Shown piece by piece: positions 29,811 to 31,037 of a stretch of 31,037 bases of DNA; the stretch's first letter is position 1; every line of letters starts with the position of its first letter. The translations under genes and the position numbers were made by a program. The DNA comes from Saccoglossus kowalevskii. Taxonomy: Eukaryota; Hemichordata; Enteropneusta; Harrimaniidae. Under the pieces are notes generated by a model. The model saw only the letters and a program-made list of their open reading frames with translations. It did no database searches and was not told the DNA's origin. The stretch lies in assembly GCF_000003605.2 (NCBI RefSeq), contig NW_003119426.1:306825-337861 (forward strand), read 5' to 3'.

Positions 29811-30329
29811 GTCTTGCGCGAGTGTTCGCTCATTTAGTAAAGTGTCACGGTGGGGATCGAACGGGATTTACACAACACGACACTGTACTTTCCTAGTTTG
29901 GTTCATTAGTTTTGTATTCTTAAATGATGGCATATATACTGTTTTGTTCCAAGTGTATCAGCCAAATGTAGTCAACTTATTTTATTAGTACGTGTAGCCT
30001 GTGTTATTGGACAATAGTATATAGCTACGGATTCAACAGATCATTAAAAAAATGCCGAAGATTTATCATCACGAGTTGTATAGGTCGAAGAGCTCCTTGC
30101 AGCCAACAATTTACCCCACAGTGTTGCTTCAGCACTGAAACTATGCGACGAATCATATTTGTCAAACATATTTTTTTACACGTTTTTTGTTTTGATGTCT
30201 TAGAGCATTTACTATATTTTAGTGGGTTCATAAAAAGGAGATGTATAGTCATTGAAGTCTATTGAGACCGCTGCTAAACTGCCACTATATGTATATTATT
30301 TTACCGCCCTCTAAAAACAGATTTACAGT

Positions 30330-30965
30330 GAACCAAATATATTTACATATTGTAAGAAACTTGGTAGTATGCCATTGGTTAGTGCATTTAATTTGTTTGA
30401 TGCAATCATTGTGCCAGCTATTTCTTATGTTAGCGATATGGGGTACAAAAATTCGGAAATCGAGAGGGTACAGACAACATTTTGCAGATATCTACTTAGC
30501 GTGAATATTGTACTAACAATGTAGCGATATTGGAAGAATGTGGAAGGCTGTCATTATGCTGTGGTTATTTTAAGCGTTGTCTCTCATATTGGTTAAAATT
30601 GGTTGAAGTAAAAATTAGCTAGAACCCCAAAACATGTTATATCATGCTTAAACGATTAGACAAAACAGGCAGACTTACTTGGGAAACCCACTTAAAAATC
30701 GCCTGTTCAAATATGGTTTCGGCATTGTCTGGTTTGAAAAACAAGTTGGAGATACTGCAAATTTTTTAGAGATGTTTACTCAAAGAGTAAAAACAATTTG
30801 TCAGCAAGAATGGCATGCCTCAATTTCACAATCATCTAGCTGTGCACTTTCGGCAAAATCAAAGTAGTATTGGCAAGCAATTATAGACTAAAATATATAC
30901 TGACGAGTTTTCGCTGTTTTGGCCATAAACAATGTTGAATTAGGTAGACACACAAAAATATAGTT
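30330..30965 (+). pseudogene. Non-LTR retrotransposon, decayed C-terminal fragment
   Basis: Three reading-frame pieces resemble the region after the reverse transcriptase in invertebrate non-LTR elements. They are SAFNLFDAIIVPAISYVSDM and IERVQTTFCRYLL (30369-30521), VAILEECGRLSLC and CLSYWLKLVEV (30512-30619), and LFKYGFGIVW...QEWHASIS (30679-30867), with ELGRHTKI after further stops. Stops and at least two frame changes separate them. The catalytic RT and endonuclease parts are not seen. Confidence 0.7.
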
Positions 30966-31037
30966 AGATCAATAAATTTTTAGTTTTGCAGTAATATGCT
31001 CGAATTTAGCATGGTAGAAAATGAAATTCACTTTGTT

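Noticed and set aside
29840-29870. tRNA T-arm-like GTTCGATCCC on the minus strand
   Set aside because: The sequences flanking the loop do not pair as a T-stem, and no matching acceptor, D or anticodon arms are present.
1-31037. CRISPR arrays, operons, bacterial promoters
   Set aside because: The window is intron-rich animal DNA; no spaced identical direct repeats or bacterial gene organisation are present.

Overview
The window is animal nuclear DNA: AT-rich, intron-rich, with GT-AG introns of about 0.2-2 kb, many small DNA-transposon derivatives and one assembly gap. The two proteins it encodes are clearly metazoan and strongly similar to human counterparts. The repeat content, abundant TACATGTA words and long G-runs suggest a marine invertebrate such as a hemichordate, other invertebrate deuterostome or lophotrochozoan. 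The species cannot be fixed from the sequence. All comparisons to human proteins are from memory.

Positions 1-15.4 kb, minus strand: the 5' part of the cytoplasmic dynein-2 (intraflagellar transport) heavy chain gene, DYNC2H1. I reconstructed 16 consecutive coding exons (14283 down to 413). They join in a single open frame of 981 codons with matching splice phases and no stop. They cover the N-terminal tail only; the linker, motor domain and 3' end lie beyond the left edge. A likely non-coding first exon ends at a strong donor at 15223.

Positions 15.4-22.5 kb, plus strand: a complete DCUN1D4/5-type gene (DCN1-like, cullin neddylation co-E3). Six coding exons (18494-22115) give 234 residues and a stop, preceded by probable upstream exons. 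The two genes are head to head. The interval between their first exons has three CCAAT boxes, a pair of CACGTG E-boxes 11 bp apart, an NRF1-like site and a YY1-like site, which looks like a TATA-less bidirectional promoter. An RFX X-box match, as expected for a ciliary gene, lies just inside DYNC2H1 intron 1. As I recall, human DCUN1D5 and DYNC2H1 are also divergent neighbours on chromosome 11, so this looks like an ancient linkage.

Introns of both genes carry a family of about 205-bp MITEs flanked by TA (five full copies and one remnant). Each is built from four copies of one CACTGGGTTT-type arm. Two further TA-flanked MITE types, two TTAA-type elements and one element with 20-bp TIRs interrupted by the 50-bp gap are also present.

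Positions 22.5-31 kb: no convincing intact gene. It holds a possible DCUN1D4/5 3' UTR and polyadenylation signals, a small octamer-containing direct repeat, a CpG-richer patch, a histone-type 3' stem-loop relic on the minus strand, and near the right edge a frame-broken C-terminal fragment of a non-LTR retrotransposon.
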